Assembly: GCA_020051095.1 (NCBI GenBank)
Contig: JAGVJN010000013.1
Location: 57,755-121,754 of the forward strand
Reading direction: 5' to 3'
Source: Pseudomonadota bacterium
Lineage (GTDB): Bacteria > Pseudomonadota > Gammaproteobacteria > Legionellales > Legionellaceae
Length of the DNA: 64,000 nt
Position 1 is the first letter of the stretch. Every line of letters begins with the position of its first letter. Positions 38,644-49,092 of the stretch are shown here, piece by piece. Position numbers and translations under genes: made by a program. The notes under the pieces are model-generated. The model saw only the letters and a list, made by a program, of their open reading frames with translations. It ran no database searches and was not told the DNA's origin.

Positions 38644-39275
38644 TTTAACCGAACCGTTTTTAAGATGGCTTCAATGCCTTCCCAGTCTTTCGCTTTTATG
38701 AGATGGGATGGTGTCAAAGCACTCATGCCAATGCTGATAACGTTGCTTAGATTTAAATAGTGAGCGGCGTTATCAAAACTAATCCCCCCAGTTGGGCAGA
38801 AGCTAATTTCAGGGAACACACTGGCAATCGATTGAAGCCAAGGGATTCCGCCAACCACTTCGGCAGGAAATAATTTGAGGCAGTTTAACCCAAATGCTTT
38901 GGCTTGCATCACGTCTGATGGCGTTGCAACACCGGGAAGATAAGGCAGAGAATACATGGAGGCAAGGCTTGCTATGGATTGCGTAAACCCCGGGCTTACG
39001 GCAAACTTCGCTTTACTTTGCACCACCTGTTCCATGGTATCAATGTCTGTCACCGTCCCTGCCCCAATGGTTAAATGGCTAAACTCTTCGGCAAGGACAT
39101 TGATAATCGATAATGCGTTGGCGGTTCTTAGGGTGATTTCTAAGGTATTAAACCCATAACGGTGTAATAATTGAGCCAACATACACGCATCTTCAACATG
39201 ATCAATGGTAATGACAGGGATGATGGGGGATTGTTTTAGGATTTCTTTCATAAAAGTAATGACATCAATAAACAT
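38634..39275 (-). CDS. eda: 2-keto-3-deoxy-6-phosphogluconate aldolase
   Basis: A class I aldolase that splits KDPG into pyruvate and glyceraldehyde-3-phosphate. It has the conserved PVITIDHVEDA opening, the Glu in LEITLRT, GAGTVTD, the Schiff-base Lys in CLKLFPAE and a GGISFDN phosphate-binding loop. The start is either ATG 39275 or 39251; the second matches the family start (MKEILKQSPIIPVI). It is divergent from kdgK across only 43 bp and is the last step of the KDG pathway assembled in this island. Confidence 0.95.
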   Translation of the reverse strand: MFIDVITFMKEILKQSPIIPVITIDHVEDACMLAQLLHRYGFNTLEITLRTANALSIINVLAEEFSHLTIGAGTVTDIDTMEQVVQSKAKFAVSPGFTQSIASLASMYSLPYLPGVATPSDVMQAKAFGLNCLKLFPAEVVGGIPWLQSIASVFPEISFCPTGGISFDNAAHYLNLSNVISIGMSALTPSHLIKAKDWEGIEAILKTVRLNHS

Positions 39276-39318
39276 CGCTCTATAATAACCAATATTTTAT
39301 TGATCACAAGGACATGGA

Positions 39319-40251
39319 TTGAAAATCGCAGCCGTGGGTGAATGTTTAATTGAATTAACGGAATATGCCGATAATCTGATGGCATTAAATTATGCCGGTG
39401 ATACCTACAACACTTGCTACTATCTAGCCCAGTTAAATAAGCAATGGCAAATTGCCTATGTGACGGCATTAGGGGTGGACCCTTACAGTCAGGCTATGTT
39501 GCAAACCTGGAAAAAACTTGGCATTCACTCGGACCTATGCTTGCAATTTGAAAATAAAATTCCTGGTTTGTATTTAGTGAATACCGATGATTTGGGTGAG
39601 CGATCGTTTTATTACTATCGTCATCAATCCGCCGCCTCGCAATGGTTAACCCATCCCGATATCAATGCCTGCTTGGAGGCCATTTTAGATTATGATTATC
39701 TGTATTTATCGGGCATTAGCTTTGCTATTTTGATGCCAGCTGAGCGGGTGCGGTTGTTGGAGTTTGTGAGTGTTGCCAAAACAGCCGGAGTGGGCATTGT
39801 TTATGACAATAATTACCGTCCTAAATTATGGAGCAACCCAAATGATGCCCAGCATTTAGCGAAACAGATGTGTCAGCTATCGGATTGTTTTTTTGTGACC
39901 CACGATGATGAAGCGATTTTATTTGGTGATGCTAATGCCAACGCAACGTTTGAGCGCTATCAAGCCTATTCTCCGCCACTATTGGTCGTTAAAGATGGTG
40001 CAAGGCCTTGTTTGGTTAGTGATAACGGACAAATGATTCGCCAATCCCCGCCCGTGATTGAAAAAGTCATTGATACAACCGGTGCTGGGGATGCCTTTAA
40101 TGCGGGATTTTTAAGCGCTTATTGGCAGGGAAAAACGATTGAAGTGGCCATCAAAAAAGCAAGCCAATTGGCCTCTGCAGTGATTCAATGTCGCGGTGCT
40201 ATCTTACCCATGGGGCATTTTGAACAAAAAGCTGGGCTTGCCGATGGCTAA
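39319..40251 (+). CDS. kdgK: 2-keto-3-deoxygluconate kinase
   Basis: A PfkB-family sugar kinase of 310 residues that makes KDPG from KDG. The N-terminus reads KIAAVGECLIELTE, and the C-terminal ATP/catalytic signature is DTTGAGDAFNAGFL with the base Asp. The start must be the TTG at 39319 (AAGGA 7 bases upstream) because the nearby ATG at 39314 is followed by a stop. Its end overlaps the convergent lactonase gene by 48 bases. It feeds eda directly. Confidence 0.95.
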   Translation: MKIAAVGECLIELTEYADNLMALNYAGDTYNTCYYLAQLNKQWQIAYVTALGVDPYSQAMLQTWKKLGIHSDLCLQFENKIPGLYLVNTDDLGERSFYYYRHQSAASQWLTHPDINACLEAILDYDYLYLSGISFAILMPAERVRLLEFVSVAKTAGVGIVYDNNYRPKLWSNPNDAQHLAKQMCQLSDCFFVTHDDEAILFGDANANATFERYQAYSPPLLVVKDGARPCLVSDNGQMIRQSPPVIEKVIDTTGAGDAFNAGFLSAYWQGKTIEVAIKKASQLASAVIQCRGAILPMGHFEQKAGLADG

Positions 40252-41055
40252 TGAATCATCTAGGAAAAGATAGCCATCTTTATCCTGAGGCGTACCTTCG
40301 AGCCCCATCGATGCGGATGTGATGCAAAGTTGTTGATAATTTTCCCCGCCAAAGCAACAACTGGTCGGTCGTTTCACGCCCATCGGAATCACTTTATCGA
40401 CATTACCGTCAGGCGTATAACAGGTGATGCAACCCCCATCCCAATGCGTACTCCAAACACGGCCTTGGTTGTCCACAGTTAACCCGTCGGGATAGCCTTT
40501 AGTAATTTGAGCAAAGACCCGTTGGTTATGGATTGTGCCGGATTGGCTATCAAAATCATACTGATAAATCTGCTGACGTGGGGAATCCGTATAATACATA
40601 ACGGCATTATCCAAGCTCCAATCGGTGCCATTGCTGACAATCACATTATCTTGTTTAAGCGATAGACGATAGCCATCAAAACAATAAAGGGCAGCAATCG
40701 GATTTTGCTCTGAGATGTCCTTTGTCCCAACCCAAAGTCGCCCCATACAATCGACCTTGCCATCATTAAACATCACGTTGTCTGGTAGTTCAGGGTGGTA
40801 AAGTGGGTGAATTTCTTGGGTCGATAAATTGACTTCAACGATGTCTCGAGCAAGTGCGGCAATTAAATTACCATTGTCAGCAAGCACAATGCATCCCACC
40901 GGCGAGGGCAGGGAAATGGTTTCGATAGTTTGCAAATCGTGTAATAAAGTATGGATGCGCATTTGAGTGATATCCACCCAGTAAAACTGCTTTCGATGTG
41001 GGTGCCAAGCAGGACTTTCCCCAAGTTGGTTGCGTGTTTGAGTAATACAGATCAT
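40204..41055 (-). CDS. SMP-30/gluconolactonase-family lactonase
   Basis: A 283-residue beta-propeller hydrolase. Metal-site residues are visible: Glu in LGESPAWHP, Asn in FNDGKVDCMGRLWVGT, Asn/Asp in SNGTDWSLDN and Asp in YPDGLTVD. By family it opens aldono-1,4/1,5-lactones such as gluconolactone. In this cluster it would hydrolyse the lactone made by the nearby SDR before ManD acts. It overlaps kdgK at its 3' end and is divergent from the MFS porter (139-bp spacer that probably holds promoters for both). Confidence 0.9.
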   Translation of the reverse strand: MICITQTRNQLGESPAWHPHRKQFYWVDITQMRIHTLLHDLQTIETISLPSPVGCIVLADNGNLIAALARDIVEVNLSTQEIHPLYHPELPDNVMFNDGKVDCMGRLWVGTKDISEQNPIAALYCFDGYRLSLKQDNVIVSNGTDWSLDNAVMYYTDSPRQQIYQYDFDSQSGTIHNQRVFAQITKGYPDGLTVDNQGRVWSTHWDGGCITCYTPDGNVDKVIPMGVKRPTSCCFGGENYQQLCITSASMGLEGTPQDKDGYLFLDDSLAIGKPSFLFKMPHG

Positions 41056-41194
41056 CGGTAATCCATTTTTTTAAAAGTTTGATTTTAATCGAAATAAGAG
41101 CTTGCATTCAAGGCTGGATATTTTTATTATGCCTGATAATTTAGGGGTGTGGGGTAAACTAGCCCGCCAATGAACATGTTATCAAGGAAGAAGT

Positions 41195-42577
41195 GTGGTG
41201 CATCAAAAAGCGATATATCTAATCAGTTCCGTTGCCGCGTTAGCAGGATTGCTATTTGGATTTGACACCGGCGTTATTTCTGGCGCTATTTTATTTATTA
41301 ACAATGACTTTCAACTATCCCACGTCCAAACGGAAGTGGTGGTGAGTGCTGTATTATTCGGTGCTTTTTTTAGTGCACTCATGAGTGGCAGACTCTGTGA
41401 CATCCATGGACGCAAAAAAGTGATAATTTTAACCGCACTGACCTTTATCGTGGGTACGCTAGTTTGTGCATTTACGCCAAATGTGAATGGCTTGGTTTTA
41501 GGACGGTTAATTCTTGGGCTTGCCATCGGAATTGCCTCCTATGCAGCACCGCTTTATTTGGCAGAAATATCACCCAAAAAAACCCGAGGATTTATTGTAA
41601 CCTTAAATCAATTGGCTATCACCGTCGGGATTTTATTTTCTTATTTAGTCGATTATGCCTTTAGTTATCAGGAGGCCTGGCGGGTAATGTTGTTTGTTGG
41701 CATTGTCCCGGCTTTATTATTATTTGTTGGCATGATGTATTTACCGGAAAGCCCTCGTTATTTGCTGCTGAAAAAGAAAGTTGAAGAAGCCCGTCAATTA
41801 TTAGCTAAAATCCGCCCTGCGAATGAAGTCGAAGACGAATTGAGTGCTATTATTCATAGCCAGGAAGCAAAATCAATTCGAGGTCGCGATTTATGGATGA
41901 ATAAGCGATTTCGTGCGATCCTGTTGGTTGGTATTACCTTGGCGATATCGCAGCAAGTCACGGGGATTAATACCATCATCTATTATGCGCCAACGATATT
42001 TCAACGAGCGGGATTTCACACCACCAATGCGATTTTAGTGACGACTATGATAGGTATCGTGAATGTCGTATCAACGCTGATAGCCCTCCCACTCATCGAC
42101 AGGATCGGTCGAAAAACCCTGCTTCTCGTGGGTGTGTCAGGCATGTGTATTAGCTTAGTGATGATGGGGTATGCATTTACGCAGCACGTCCTCAATGACA
42201 GTCTGCGATATTTGTTAATAACCAGCATGATGGCTTACATTGCTTGCTTTGCCTTCAGTTTGGGACCGATGGTTTTTGTCATTCTTTCGGAGATTTTCCC
42301 ATTGGCTATTCGAGGCCGTGGCATGAGTTTGGCTATGAGTGGCAACTGGGGCGCAAATACTTTAGTAGCGCTGTCATTTTTATCGATTATTCATCAAATT
42401 GGCATGACGCAAACGTTTTATCTATTTGCCCTGATGTGCGTGCTAACCCTTTGTTTTATTTTTTATTTTATACCCGAAACCAAAGGTATTTCGTTAGAAC
42501 AAATCGAGCGTAACATTGTTGATGGTGTTGCAAGCAGGCACCTCGGTCAGCCAGGAGAAGCCCATGTTGTTGAATGA
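41195..42577 (+). CDS. MFS sugar:H+ symporter
   Basis: A 460-residue, twelve-helix sugar porter. Family signatures are GFDTGVISGA near residue 22, the G-R-L-x-D-x-x-G-R-K loop (GRLCDIHGRKK), PESPRYLL after helix 6, QQVTGINTIIYYAPTIF in helix 7 and the C-terminal PETKG. This is the XylE/GalP/AraE type that takes up hexoses or pentoses with a proton. The start is GTG 41195 with AAGGAAG upstream. It overlaps the downstream SDR by 14 bases. Confidence 0.95.
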   Translation: MVHQKAIYLISSVAALAGLLFGFDTGVISGAILFINNDFQLSHVQTEVVVSAVLFGAFFSALMSGRLCDIHGRKKVIILTALTFIVGTLVCAFTPNVNGLVLGRLILGLAIGIASYAAPLYLAEISPKKTRGFIVTLNQLAITVGILFSYLVDYAFSYQEAWRVMLFVGIVPALLLFVGMMYLPESPRYLLLKKKVEEARQLLAKIRPANEVEDELSAIIHSQEAKSIRGRDLWMNKRFRAILLVGITLAISQQVTGINTIIYYAPTIFQRAGFHTTNAILVTTMIGIVNVVSTLIALPLIDRIGRKTLLLVGVSGMCISLVMMGYAFTQHVLNDSLRYLLITSMMAYIACFAFSLGPMVFVILSEIFPLAIRGRGMSLAMSGNWGANTLVALSFLSIIHQIGMTQTFYLFALMCVLTLCFIFYFIPETKGISLEQIERNIVDGVASRHLGQPGEAHVVE

Positions 42578-43349
42578 AAAAGTCATTGTCGTTACCGGTG
42601 CTGCTCGAGGAATCGGTTTGGCAATCGCCAAATTTGCCCATCAACAGGGCGCAAGCATTGTGTTGCACGATAGGCCGAAATCCCAATTGCAATCGATAGC
42701 TGAGCAGTTTGCTGATCAGGTGACTTATATTGAGGCTGATCTTGCGGATGAACACAACGCCGAAAGGATCATCAATGCGGCAGTTGAAACGTTCGGTCGC
42801 ATCAACGGGTTAGTTAATTGTGCTGGCATTTATCCTCGAAGCGATATCGATACAAGCCGTTCGTTATTTGATTCGGTGATGGCAGTCAACGTCAAGGCCC
42901 CGATGCTGCTTAGCCAACACGCGGTCAAGCATATGAAAATGCAAAAGCAAGGTGGCAGTATTGTCAATATTGGCTCGATAAATGCCCATTGTGGTCAACC
43001 CGATTTGCTGGTTTATTCCATGTCCAAAGGGGCATTAATGACCATGACGCGGAATCTTGCAGATGCATTAACAACCGATGGCATTCGCGTCAACCAATTA
43101 AATGTTGGTTGGACAGCAACAGAAACGGAAGTTGCTTTGAAACAACGTGAAGGATTAGGCAAAGACTGGCAACGACGAATCCCCACGTTATACGCGCCGC
43201 GCGGTCAAATTTTAAAACCAGAAGAGATTGCCCCCCATGTTGCATTTTGGTTATCGGATTGGTCTGCCCCCGTCTCAGGAGCCGTTTATGAACTGGAGCA
43301 GTACCCGGTTATTGGTCGCAACCGTATCTGCGATATTTCCCTGTCTTAA
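42564..43349 (+). CDS. Short-chain dehydrogenase, sugar or uronate dehydrogenase-like
   Basis: A 261-residue NAD(P)-dependent [16 protein letters not shown], the NAG motif (NCAGIYPRS), and the catalytic Tyr-Lys in YSMSKGALM. The start is the ATG at 42564 preceded by AGGAGA; longer frames upstream lie inside the porter gene. In context it could oxidise glucose or mannose to a lactone, or reduce D-fructuronate to D-mannonate (as an SDR-type UxuB). Sequence alone does not choose. It overlaps the MFS gene by 14 bases and precedes manD by 26 bp. Confidence 0.9.
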   Translation: MLLNEKVIVVTGAARGIGLAIAKFAHQQGASIVLHDRPKSQLQSIAEQFADQVTYIEADLADEHNAERIINAAVETFGRINGLVNCAGIYPRSDIDTSRSLFDSVMAVNVKAPMLLSQHAVKHMKMQKQGGSIVNIGSINAHCGQPDLLVYSMSKGALMTMTRNLADALTTDGIRVNQLNVGWTATETEVALKQREGLGKDWQRRIPTLYAPRGQILKPEEIAPHVAFWLSDWSAPVSGAVYELEQYPVIGRNRICDISLS

Positions 43350-43375
43350 CTGATTGTCGTTTTAATGGAGTCGTC

Positions 43376-44584
43376 ATGAAAATTATTGATGCAAAGGTCT
43401 TTGTCTGTTCTCCAAACCGAAATTTTGTCACCCTCAAAATTATCACCGATGAAGGCATTTATGGCTTAGGAGATGCTACCTTAAATGGCCGTGAGTTGTC
43501 CGTGGTCTCTTATTTAGAAGATCATATTCTACCTTGCTTAATTGGCCGCGATCCTTCTCAAATTGAAGATATATGGCAATATTTATATCGCGGGTGTTAT
43601 TGGCGTCGAGGGCCCGTGACGATGGCTGCTATTGGCGCAGTAGATATGGCTTTATGGGATATCAAAGGAAAAGCACTTAACACGCCTGTCTATAATTTAC
43701 TCGGTGGTAAAAGCCGTTATGGGGTGATGGTTTATGGTCACGCAAATGGTGCTGATATTAGCGAAACCGTCGAACAAGTGGGTCATTATATTGAGCAAGG
43801 CTACCATGCCATTCGTTGTCAATCGGGGATTCCGGGTTTAAAAAATAGTTATGGGGTTGGCAAAGATAAGCTATATTATGAGCCTGCCACCAAGGGCATG
43901 CCGGAAGAATGTGAGTGGTCAACGGAAAAATATTTGAATTACACACCAAAATTGTTTGCAAAAATTCGGGATACCTATGGTGATGAGCCCCACTTGCTTC
44001 ATGATTGCCATCATCGGTTGACGCCTATTGAAGCGGGACGGCTAGGTAAGGAACTGGAGCCCTACCACTTGTTTTGGCTGGAAGATACCGTGCCTTGCGA
44101 ATTACAAGAAGGCTTCCGCATCATTCGTCAACACACCACCACCCCGCTAGCCGTTGGTGAAGTCTTTAATACGGCCTATGATGCAACCACCTTAATCACT
44201 GAACAATTAATTGATTATTTGCGTATGGCCGTGGTGCATGGTGGCGGCATCACCCCAATGAAAAAAATTGCGGCAATGTGTGAGTTATATCACATTAAAA
44301 CCGGTTGCCACGGGGCAACGGATTTATCGCCCGTTACCATGGCAGCGGCATTGCATTTTGATATCGCTATCAATAATTTTGGCGTTCAAGAGTATATGCG
44401 CCATACCGCTTTGACCAATGAGGTATTTAAGCCGACCTACCAGTTTGATAACGGTTATTTAATCCCCAGTGATGCCCCCGGATTAGGCATTGATTTTGAT
44501 GAGCAGTTAGCGGCCAAATATCCTTATGAGCGCGCCTATTTACCCGTTAATCGTAAATTAGACGGCACGCTATTTAATTGGTAA
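43376..44584 (+). CDS. manD: D-mannonate dehydratase, enolase superfamily
   Basis: A 402-residue enzyme that dehydrates D-mannonate to 2-keto-3-deoxygluconate. Metal ligands fall at D210, E236 and E262, with catalytic Tyr159, His212 and His312, exactly the positions I recall for characterised ManD. The residue after HisGly at 314 is Ala ([10 protein letters not shown]), which in this family marks efficient D-mannonate enzymes; a Pro there is linked to weak or gluconate activity. It follows the SDR by 26 bp with GGAG before the ATG and precedes an exported GH13 gene. Confidence 0.95.
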   Translation: MKIIDAKVFVCSPNRNFVTLKIITDEGIYGLGDATLNGRELSVVSYLEDHILPCLIGRDPSQIEDIWQYLYRGCYWRRGPVTMAAIGAVDMALWDIKGKALNTPVYNLLGGKSRYGVMVYGHANGADISETVEQVGHYIEQGYHAIRCQSGIPGLKNSYGVGKDKLYYEPATKGMPEECEWSTEKYLNYTPKLFAKIRDTYGDEPHLLHDCHHRLTPIEAGRLGKELEPYHLFWLEDTVPCELQEGFRIIRQHTTTPLAVGEVFNTAYDATTLITEQLIDYLRMAVVHGGGITPMKKIAAMCELYHIKTGCHGATDLSPVTMAAALHFDIAINNFGVQEYMRHTALTNEVFKPTYQFDNGYLIPSDAPGLGIDFDEQLAAKYPYERAYLPVNRKLDGTLFNW

Positions 44585-44596
44585 AGTTATCTTTTT

Positions 44597-44622
44597 TCGG
44601 TCTTAGCGATGGCTAAGACCGA
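44597..44622. other. Perfect hairpin between manD and the GH13 gene
   Basis: TCGGTCTTAGC (44597-44607), loop GATG and GCTAAGACCGA (44612-44622) form an 11-bp perfect stem preceded by TTTTTT. The T-run is on the wrong side for a plus-strand intrinsic terminator, so it may stabilise the manD end or partly block read-through. Confidence 0.55.
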
Positions 44623-44663
44623 ATCCCAACACAGGACATGGGTGATTGAGCAAGGATTGTTGT

Positions 44664-46697
44664 ATGAGGAAAGCCGTTTTAGGGTTGTTAATTTTAGGCT
44701 ATCTCTTATCCGCTTCCGCTCATGAACCAACAGACGCCTTAATTCAGCAATCCATGCTCTACCAGTCCAAAAAGATTCGGCAAAAACTTGCAGGCAGCCA
44801 TCACCAATGGCTGCATTCTTATATGAAGCCATCGGTGGAGCGTGTGCTTACAAAAAATGCAGTTTGGTTTGATGCCTATCCCGATGCCATGATTCATGAG
44901 GAAGGCCAAACGATTCTGGCTTTTTTTAGTCAAAAAAAATTATGGCGACTCTTTAAATATATTGGCATTGATGCCATTCATACCGGACCGATGCAGCAAG
45001 CGGGGGGCTATGAAAGTGGTCAATTGACCCCGAGTGTCGATGGCGGATTTGATCCCATCAGCTTACACATTGATGCTCGTTATGGCACCGACAGCCAATA
45101 TCGTCAAATGACCCGTCTTGCTAAAGCCTACGGTGGCATGATCATTAGCGATTTAATTCCAGGACATACCGGCAAGGGGATTGATTTCTATTTAGCTTTG
45201 CTTGGTTTCAGTGATTATCAAGGTCTTTATACCCTCATTGAAATCCCCAAACGCTATTGGGCTAAACTACCGACGGTTGAAACGGCTTGGCATAGTATCA
45301 ATTTAACGCAGCCGCAAGTGGAATGGTTAAGCCGTCTGGATATCCTGCCAGGCCATTTGCAACGGGTCTTATTTTCAATGCCAAGCCAGCCTACAACGGG
45401 CTGGGATATCACTGGGGAGATTCAGGGCGTTGATGGGAAGATGCATCGCTATGCCTATTTGCATTATTTTAAGCCAGGTCAACCGACGCTGAATTGGTTA
45501 GATGCCAGTTTCAGCGCACAGCAGTTGATAAGTGCCCAAATCATTCAGGCCATTGTCCTACTCAAAGCAGATATGTTACGCATTGATGCGAACCCTTTTC
45601 TTGGGTTAGAGCGCATTGATAATAGTACGCAAACTCATTCCGAAGGAACGCCATTGGCAATAAATGCCAGCAATACGATTGCGCAAATGATTCGTAAATG
45701 GGGCGGCTATTCGTTTCAAGAACTCAATTTATCAGTGGAAAAAATGAAGCAATTCATGGAGCATGGTGCGGATTTTTCCTATGATTTTATTACAAGACCA
45801 GCCATTGAACATGCCGTTTTAACAGGGGATGCAAGGCTTCTAAATACTATGATGCAACAGCTGATAAAAGCGCATATTGACGTCAGGCGCTTAGAGCATG
45901 GCTTGCAAAATCATGATGAAATTACCTATGAGCTCGTTGAATTGACTGACAACCCCACAAAGCGCTATCTCTATGGGGATAAGCCATTATCGGGCTTTTC
46001 GATTAAACAGCAAGTCATTGAGCAGATGCGTCAGAAGGCACTGTCTAAGCCTTATAATGTGATTAATAATAATGGCTTATGTACCACCATGGCAGGATTA
46101 GTTGCGACGCGATTGGATATTCAAGATCCTTATCATGCAACCCCAGCGCAAATAGCTAAAATTCAGCAAGGCATGTATTTACTCTTTGCATTTAATGCAC
46201 TGCTGCCGGGCATCGTTAATATATCCGGTTGGGACTTAGTGGGGGCTTTACCGCTTCGTCGAAATGACAACAGTCCCTATCAAGTCGATTCTGATTGCCG
46301 CTGGCTAAATCGAGGCAGCTACGAATTATTTGCCACTAAAAAGCCGCAAGCCACCCTAGCGAAGGCAAAAGCCCTATTTCCACCACTAGCGCAACAAACG
46401 AAAAATCAATTATCGTATGTGGGTCAGATAAAAACGTTATTAGATTTTCGTAAACGACAGCAGCTAGCGAAGGCTAAACTGGTAAACGTATTGAATTTAG
46501 GGCCGCAAATTAGTGCATTTGTCACCGAGTACCAACAGCAACGCTGGTTGATGGTTTTTAACTTTTCAGATATGCCGATCTCCTTTCATTTGCCGCCACA
46601 CTTCCAAATTAAAGGCATCGCATTTCACCAACAAGCCACTGGCCAATTGACAAAGGTGAACGCCCTGGATTTTGTTGTTTTCAAACTATCAGTTTAG
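44664..46697 (+). CDS. Exported GH13 enzyme, trehalose-synthase-like
   Basis: About 677 residues beginning with a signal peptide (KAVLGLLILGYLLSASAHE). GH13 alpha-amylase regions are present: DLIPGHTG (region I), LRIDANPFL with the catalytic nucleophile Asp, SFQELN with the acid Glu, and LQNHDEITYEL (region IV). The pairs RIDANPFL / NHDEITYEL closely resemble trehalose synthase (TreS: R-x-DAVPYL, NHDELTLE). TreS enzymes are usually cytoplasmic, so an exported form is unusual. It may hydrolyse or isomerise maltose or trehalose outside the cytoplasm and feed the sugar porter. The start is ATG 44664 with AAGGA; an in-frame TTG at 44646 lacks one. Confidence 0.8.
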   Translation: MRKAVLGLLILGYLLSASAHEPTDALIQQSMLYQSKKIRQKLAGSHHQWLHSYMKPSVERVLTKNAVWFDAYPDAMIHEEGQTILAFFSQKKLWRLFKYIGIDAIHTGPMQQAGGYESGQLTPSVDGGFDPISLHIDARYGTDSQYRQMTRLAKAYGGMIISDLIPGHTGKGIDFYLALLGFSDYQGLYTLIEIPKRYWAKLPTVETAWHSINLTQPQVEWLSRLDILPGHLQRVLFSMPSQPTTGWDITGEIQGVDGKMHRYAYLHYFKPGQPTLNWLDASFSAQQLISAQIIQAIVLLKADMLRIDANPFLGLERIDNSTQTHSEGTPLAINASNTIAQMIRKWGGYSFQELNLSVEKMKQFMEHGADFSYDFITRPAIEHAVLTGDARLLNTMMQQLIKAHIDVRRLEHGLQNHDEITYELVELTDNPTKRYLYGDKPLSGFSIKQQVIEQMRQKALSKPYNVINNNGLCTTMAGLVATRLDIQDPYHATPAQIAKIQQGMYLLFAFNALLPGIVNISGWDLVGALPLRRNDNSPYQVDSDCRWLNRGSYELFATKKPQATLAKAKALFPPLAQQTKNQLSYVGQIKTLLDFRKRQQLAKAKLVNVLNLGPQISAFVTEYQQQRWLMVFNFSDMPISFHLPPHFQIKGIAFHQQATGQLTKVNALDFVVFKLSV

Positions 46698-46757
46698 GTA
46701 TCCTACTAATCTCTATGAAAACAATGGGTTATTGAAAAAAGAATCCTTTGTTTGAGC

Positions 46758-46786
46758 TTGTTGGCATGGTTTATATGGACTATACT
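46758..46786 (+). promoter_or_regulatory. katG promoter candidate
   Basis: TTGTTG (46758-46763), a 17-bp spacer and TATACT (46781-46786) lie 33 bases before the katG ATG. An AGGAG ribosome-binding site precedes the start. No clear OxyR site is visible by eye. Confidence 0.6.
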
Positions 46787-46818
46787 CTTTACTTCCAATA
46801 GATTCAGGAGCGATTTCT

Positions 46819-49062
46819 ATGATTAAACGAGGGATATGTTTAGCCGCGGTTTTTACCGTTGTTGTTTCACCCATCATTTTTTCCAATGCAACGTTTGCGG
46901 ATGATGCACCTAAAACCAACCAATATTGGTGGCCCAAGCAGCTAGATCTCAGTCCGCTGCGACAAAACGATCCAGCATCCAATCCCATGGGCAAAGAGTA
47001 TAACTACGCCGCTCAGTTTAACACCCTTGATTTAAATGCAGTGAAGAAAGACATTGAGCAAGTGTTAACAACGTCCCAGGAGTGGTGGCCAGCCGACTAT
47101 GGCAACTATGGCCCGTTTATCATTCGTATGACCTGGCATGCGGCAGGGACCTATCGAACCATTGATGGTCGGGGTGGTGCCGATGGTGGCATGCAGCGGT
47201 TTGCCCCGCTAGACAGTTGGCCTGATAATGCCAGTCTTGATAAAGCACGCCGTTTGCTTTGGCCCATCAAAAAGAAATATGGCGACAAGCTTTCTTGGTC
47301 GGATTTGATGGCTTTCGCAGGCAATGTCGCTTTAGAACAAATGGGATTCAAAACCATCGGATTTGCCGGTGGACGTGTGGATGCATGGAAGTCAGAAGAG
47401 GTGAATTGGGGGTCGGAAGGCGAGTGGTTGGGTAGCAATCGATTCAGCGGAGACAGACAACTGAAAAAACCATTTGGCGCAACACAAATGGGACTCATCT
47501 ATGTTAATCCAGAAGGCCCCGATGGCAATCCGGATCCGCTGGCCGCGGCAAAAGACATTCGCGAAACCTTTGGGCGGATGGCGATGAACGATGAAGAAAC
47601 CGTTGCTCTGATTGCCGGTGGACATGCGTTTGGTAAAGCGCATGGGGCTGCTAATCCAGCAAAATACGTGGGACCTGCTCCTGCAGGCGCACCGATTGAG
47701 CAGCAAGGATTTGGCTGGAAAAATAGCTATGGCACTGGCAAAGGTGCTGACACCATTACCAGTGGATTAGAAGGTGCTTGGAGTGTTAGTCCCATCAAAT
47801 GGAGCCACAATTATTTACAAAACTTATTTAACTTTAATTGGGTTAAAACAAAAAGCCCTGGCGGTGCGACCCAATGGATACCGGATAACAAAGCTGCTGC
47901 TAACTTGGTGCCCGATGCACATGACCCTAATAAAAGGCATGCGCCGATCATGTTTACAACCGATTTAGCGCTTAAATTTGATCCAGCGTATCGCAAAATT
48001 TCTGAGCGGTTTATGAAAAACCCAGCGGAGTTAGATAGGGCATTTGCCAACGCTTGGTTCAAACTCATCCATCGAGACATGGGGCCACGCTCACGTTACC
48101 TTGGCTCCATGGTGCCAACAGAAGTATTTATTTGGCAAGATCCCGTCCCTGCAGTGGATTATGTATTAGTGGATAACCAGGATGTTGCTAAGCTAAAAGG
48201 AGAAATTTTAAAATCTGGACTCACGGTTCCAGAACTTGTTAGAACTGCTTGGGCTGCGGCTTCTAGTTTCCGTGGGACGGATATGCGTGGGGGCGCTAAT
48301 GGTGGACGGTTACGGCTTGCTCCCCAGAAAGACTGGGAGGTGAATAATCCGGCCGAGATAGCAAAAGTGATTAAAGTGCTTGAAGGGATTCAGCAGAACT
48401 TCAACAAGGCGCAAACGGGCAATAAAAAAATCTCATTGGCCGATGTCATTGTCCTTGGTGGAGCTGCAGCCATTGAGCAAGCGGCAAAACAAGGTGGTCA
48501 AAGTATTCAAGTGCCTTTTACCCCAGGCAGAACGGATGCAACCCAAGAGCAAACCGATGCTGTGGCGATGGAAGTATTGAAGCCGACGGCAGATGGGTTC
48601 CGTAACTTCTACGACAAAAGTAACAAACGTTCCCCGGAACAGATGTTGGTGGAAAAAGCGACCTTCTTAAATTTATCCGTACCGGAAATGACGGTATTAG
48701 TCGGTGGCCTCCGTGCATTGAATGCCAATACTGGGCAGACAGAATATGGCGTTTTAACCAACAAACCCGGCGTTTTGACCAATGATTTCTTTGTCAATCT
48801 AGTGGATATGTCGACGCAGTGGCAAAAATCACCGACAACAGAAGGGATCTACGAAGGTAAAGATAGAAAAACGGGCCAATTGAAATGGAAAGCCACGGCG
48901 GTGGATCTGATTTTTGGGGCTAATTCAGAATTAAGGGCCGTTGCTGAAGTGTATGCCACTGACAATGCACAAGCGAAGTTTACCCAAGATTTTGTCAATG
49001 CCTGGGTCAAAGTGATGATGCTCGACCGCTTCGATCAACAAAATCCCGCCAACCAGTTATAA
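46819..49062 (+). CDS. katG: Periplasmic catalase-peroxidase KatG
   Basis: A 747-residue bifunctional haem catalase/peroxidase. It begins with a cleavable signal peptide ([19 protein letters not shown], cut near residue 27), which cytoplasmic KatG lacks. Distal residues are Arg103, Trp106 and His107 ([11 protein letters not shown]); the proximal His is 269 ([10 protein letters not shown]). The Met254-Tyr228-Trp106 adduct positions are all conserved, so catalase activity is expected. Exported KatG occurs in Legionella and as plasmid KatP in E. coli. It lies after the GH13 gene with its own promoter. Confidence 0.97.
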   Translation: MIKRGICLAAVFTVVVSPIIFSNATFADDAPKTNQYWWPKQLDLSPLRQNDPASNPMGKEYNYAAQFNTLDLNAVKKDIEQVLTTSQEWWPADYGNYGPFIIRMTWHAAGTYRTIDGRGGADGGMQRFAPLDSWPDNASLDKARRLLWPIKKKYGDKLSWSDLMAFAGNVALEQMGFKTIGFAGGRVDAWKSEEVNWGSEGEWLGSNRFSGDRQLKKPFGATQMGLIYVNPEGPDGNPDPLAAAKDIRETFGRMAMNDEETVALIAGGHAFGKAHGAANPAKYVGPAPAGAPIEQQGFGWKNSYGTGKGADTITSGLEGAWSVSPIKWSHNYLQNLFNFNWVKTKSPGGATQWIPDNKAAANLVPDAHDPNKRHAPIMFTTDLALKFDPAYRKISERFMKNPAELDRAFANAWFKLIHRDMGPRSRYLGSMVPTEVFIWQDPVPAVDYVLVDNQDVAKLKGEILKSGLTVPELVRTAWAAASSFRGTDMRGGANGGRLRLAPQKDWEVNNPAEIAKVIKVLEGIQQNFNKAQTGNKKISLADVIVLGGAAAIEQAAKQGGQSIQVPFTPGRTDATQEQTDAVAMEVLKPTADGFRNFYDKSNKRSPEQMLVEKATFLNLSVPEMTVLVGGLRALNANTGQTEYGVLTNKPGVLTNDFFVNLVDMSTQWQKSPTTEGIYEGKDRKTGQLKWKATAVDLIFGANSELRAVAEVYATDNAQAKFTQDFVNAWVKVMMLDRFDQQNPANQL

Positions 49063-49070
49063 ATATTGAT

Positions 49071-49092
49071 AGGTCAGGCCTCGGCCTGACCT
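49071..49092. terminator. Perfect hairpin after katG
   Basis: AGGTCAGGCC (49071-49080), loop TC and GGCCTGACCT (49083-49092) form a 10-bp perfect stem starting 8 bases after the katG stop. There is no T-run, so termination or mRNA stability is inferred. It resembles the hairpin at 27992-28009. Confidence 0.55.

Noticed and set aside
44597..44622. Intrinsic terminator for manD
   Set aside because: The T-run precedes rather than follows the stem on the coding strand, so it is recorded only as a hairpin.
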